A stretch of DNA of 64,000 bases from contig NZ_JPOC01000040.1 of NCBI RefSeq assembly GCF_000738775.1, positions 48,188-112,187 on the forward strand, written 5' to 3'. The DNA comes from Prescottella defluvii (GTDB lineage Bacteria > Actinomycetota > Actinomycetes > Mycobacteriales > Mycobacteriaceae). Positions 62,039-64,000 of the stretch are shown here, in pieces (the first letter of the stretch is position 1; each line of letters begins with the position of its first letter). The notes beneath the pieces were generated by a model. That model worked only from the letters and a program-made list of their open reading frames with translations. It did not search any database and was not told the DNA's origin. The translations under genes were made by a program, and so were the position numbers.

Positions 62039-63225
62039 GCGGGTCGGGTTGGATCGATCTGGCCGTGATCCTGGTGGCGCTGCTTGCGGCGTCGTCGGGG
62101 TGGCGGCAGGGTGCGGTCGCGTCGGCGCTCGCGTTCCTCGGCGTCGTGCTCGGTGCCGTGGCCGGCATCCTCATCGCCCCACACGTCCTGGTCCACGTGG
62201 ACGAGGGCCGGATGCGGGTCCTGGCCGGCATCGCGCTGATCGTCGCGCTCGTCGTGATCGGCGAGGTCGCGGGCATGGTGCTGGGGCGGGCGGCCCGCAG
62301 CGGCATGCACAGCCCCGTCGCCCGGTCGGTGGACAGTTTCGTCGGTGCCGGCCTGCAGCTGACGGCGGTGCTGGTCGCGGCCTGGCTGCTCGCGATCCCG
62401 CTCACGTCGTCGAACCAGTCCAACGTCGCCGGCGCGGTCCGCGGATCGAAGGTGCTCACCGCCGTCGACGACGTCGCCCCGGACTGGCTGCGCCAGGTCC
62501 CCAGCGAGTTCTCGGCACTGCTCGACACCTCCGGTCTGCCCGACGTCATCGGTCCGTTCGGCCGTACACCGATCACGAACGTCGAGCCGCCGGACGCGAG
62601 TGTGCTCGCGAGCCCGGTGGCGCAGCGCCTGCAGTCGAGTGTGCTGCGGATCCGGGGTGTCGCACCGAGCTGCCAGAAGGCGCTCGAAGGTTCCGGATTC
62701 GTGGTGGGCCCCGAGCGGGTCATGACCAACGCGCACGTCGTCGCCGGAACGTCGGCGGTCACCGTCGACACCGTCGACGGGCCCCTCGACGCCAGCGTCG
62801 TGGTGTTCGATCCGGCAGTGGACGTCGCGGTCCTCGACGTGCCCGGGCTGCGCGCCGCGCCGCTCACCTTCGCTCCGGAGCAGGCGCGGACCGGCGACAG
62901 CGCCATCGTCCTCGGCTACCCGGGAGGTGGGCCGTACACCGCCAGCGCCGCCCGGATCCGTGAGGTCCTGGATCTGCGCGGGCCCGACATCTACCGGTCC
63001 GGCACCGTCGAGCGCGAGGTCTACACCGTGCGTGGGTCGATCCGGCAGGGCAACTCGGGTGGCCCGCTGGTCGACGAGCAGGGGCAGGTCCTGGGTGTGG
63101 TGTTCGGTGCCGCCGTCGACGACAGCGACACCGGGTTCGTGCTCACCGCCGACGAGGTGTCCCGTCAGCTCGAGCAGGCGAACGGATCGACCGCCGCGGT
63201 CGGGACCGGGGTGTGCATCGTCTGA
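62035..63225 (+). CDS. marP: Membrane serine protease MarP (Rv3671c-like)
   Basis: 396-residue protein with four N-terminal membrane helices (CvpA-like region, residues 5-125) and a periplasmic trypsin-fold protease. The triad is His in MTNAHVVAG (about 234), Asp in DPAVDVAVLD (about 263) and Ser in RQGNSGGP (about 341). Cysteines in VAPSCQKAL and the final GTGVCIV match the redox-sensitive disulfide that controls the mycobacterial enzyme, which is needed for acid resistance. TTG start at 62035, overlapping the Nudix stop (TTGA), with GGGGGAG upstream. Confidence 0.92.
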   Translation: MSGSGWIDLAVILVALLAASSGWRQGAVASALAFLGVVLGAVAGILIAPHVLVHVDEGRMRVLAGIALIVALVVIGEVAGMVLGRAARSGMHSPVARSVDSFVGAGLQLTAVLVAAWLLAIPLTSSNQSNVAGAVRGSKVLTAVDDVAPDWLRQVPSEFSALLDTSGLPDVIGPFGRTPITNVEPPDASVLASPVAQRLQSSVLRIRGVAPSCQKALEGSGFVVGPERVMTNAHVVAGTSAVTVDTVDGPLDASVVVFDPAVDVAVLDVPGLRAAPLTFAPEQARTGDSAIVLGYPGGGPYTASAARIREVLDLRGPDIYRSGTVEREVYTVRGSIRQGNSGGPLVDEQGQVLGVVFGAAVDDSDTGFVLTADEVSRQLEQANGSTAAVGTGVCIV

Positions 63226-63253
63226 GACCGGTGGCGGGAGCCGCCGGTCTCAG
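63222..63253. terminator. Bidirectional terminator between marP and the hydrolase
   Basis: 14-bp stem starting CTGAGACCGG, with one wobble pair and a 4-nt loop. It includes both convergent stop codons. Confidence 0.7.
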
Positions 63254-64000
63254 CGGGTCGCGAGCGCGAAACGTGTCAGTTCCGCGGTGACCTCGTCGGG
63301 GCACTCCTGGTGGGCGAAGTGGCCGGCGTCCGCGATGCGGTGCAACTGCTGGCCGGGTGCGTGGTCGGTGGAGCGTTCGACGGTCCGGGCGAGGACGTAG
63401 GGGTCGAGGGCGCCGTGGATCTGCAGGACCGGGATCTCCACCTGCTGATCCATCGCCGCCATGAAGCGGTGGCCGTCGGGGCGGAACTGGCTGCGGAAGG
63501 CCCACCGCTGGTACTCCAGCGCCGAATGCGCGACCCGGGGGATCTGGATCGCGGATCGGAGGCGTCGGGCGACGTCGGGGAACTCGTCCGACTGCGGCCA
63601 CGCCGGACCGGATCGGGCACGCAGGAGACGTTCGACCTCGGCGCCGTCGTCGCGGACCAGTCGCCGCTCCGGGCGCCACGGCACCTGGTAGTCGAGGAAT
63701 GTCGGCAGCAACGCCGACCGCTGGCGCCGGTCCTTCCGGACGGACTGCTCGAGCGCGATCGGGTGTGGCGAGCTGATCAGGCCGATCGACCGCACGAGCC
63801 GCGGATGCAGCAGGGCGGTGGCCCAGCAGACCAGTCCACCGTCGGCGTGGCCGATGAGGGTGGCGTCGGTGTGGCCCATCGCCCGGATCAGTCCCGCGAT
63901 GTCCCCGGCGAGGGTCCAGCCGTCGTATCCGCGGGGAGGGGTGTCGGTGTCGCCGTAGCCACGCAGGTCGACCGCGACGGTGCGGAAACCGGCGTCGGCG
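63250..64000 (-). CDS. Alpha/beta hydrolase, EphE-like epoxide hydrolase, N-terminus cut off
   Basis: The C-terminal roughly 250 residues of an alpha/beta hydrolase; the frame is open to the right edge. The nucleophile elbow is GHADGGL with Asp instead of Ser, as in epoxide hydrolases and dehalogenases; VDLRGYGDTDTPP precedes it, HGALDPYV holds the acid and DAGHFAHQECP the catalytic His. Position next to marP matches ephE (Rv3670). A likely role is hydration of lipid epoxides. Confidence 0.85.
   Translation of the reverse strand, partial: ADAGFRTVAVDLRGYGDTDTPPRGYDGWTLAGDIAGLIRAMGHTDATLIGHADGGLVCWATALLHPRLVRSIGLISSPHPIALEQSVRKDRRQRSALLPTFLDYQVPWRPERRLVRDDGAEVERLLRARSGPAWPQSDEFPDVARRLRSAIQIPRVAHSALEYQRWAFRSQFRPDGHRFMAAMDQQVEIPVLQIHGALDPYVLARTVERSTDHAPGQQLHRIADAGHFAHQECPDEVTAELTRFALATR

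Overview
This window reads as a chromosomal segment of a high-GC mycolic-acid actinobacterium, most likely Rhodococcus/Prescottella. The support is a Brevibacterium-type (BCO2) cholesterol oxidase pair, a mycothiol-type arsenate reductase, a WhiB protein, a PonA2-like PBP, an IdeR-type operator, and a backbone whose gene order matches Mycobacterium tuberculosis Rv3683 to Rv3670 as I remember it. Similarity calls come from motifs and recalled family sequences; no database search was possible.

Left part (1-36.1 kb), mostly accessory metabolism. An arsenic block (ACR3 efflux pump cut by the window edge, ArsC, ArsI/CadI, ArsR) is followed by a tightly overlapped four-gene operon: GCS2-type carboxylate-amine ligase, AsnB-like amidotransferase, S9 peptidase and M20 amidohydrolase. 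This looks like a make-and-break pathway for a small amidated peptide and is the best candidate for an undescribed system. Next come a TetR-controlled amine/amino-acid oxidase with RidA and an MFS exporter; a methyltransferase, DUF1269 and AI-2E transporter group; a sulfatase operon carrying its own formylglycine-generating enzyme; assorted hydrolases and hypotheticals; furA-katA; an MFS/PLP-decarboxylase operon with a 20-residue micro-ORF downstream; and two tandem secreted cholesterol oxidases with an apparent gene-conversion tract. MepB, a divergent TetR/RidA pair and an iron-regulated siderophore-binding lipoprotein close this part.

Right part (36.2-64 kb), conserved backbone with inserts. 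A TetR operon with a clear palindromic operator and tRNA-Pro(CGG) lead into metallophosphoesterase, YqeY, ponA2, whiB4, two ArsA-like ATPases, DUF4177, RidA and an MBL-fold hydrolase. The order resumes after the insert with crp, a small membrane protein, nth, a thioredoxin-like protein, a Nudix hydrolase, the MarP protease and an EphE-like hydrolase. Between the MBL gene and crp, which are adjacent in M. tuberculosis, lies a block of about 9 kb encoding 3-hydroxyanthranilate meta-cleavage: 3HAO, ACMSD, aminomuconate semialdehyde dehydrogenase, a RidA-type aminomuconate deaminase and 4-oxalocrotonate decarboxylase. An aromatic-acid transporter, an MBL hydrolase, a LysR regulator and a kynurenine-formamidase-like hydrolase accompany it.

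Convergent genes are generally separated by strong hairpins. I saw no rRNA, CRISPR array, integrase, transposase or replication origin, and no stretch over 300 bases without a gene.
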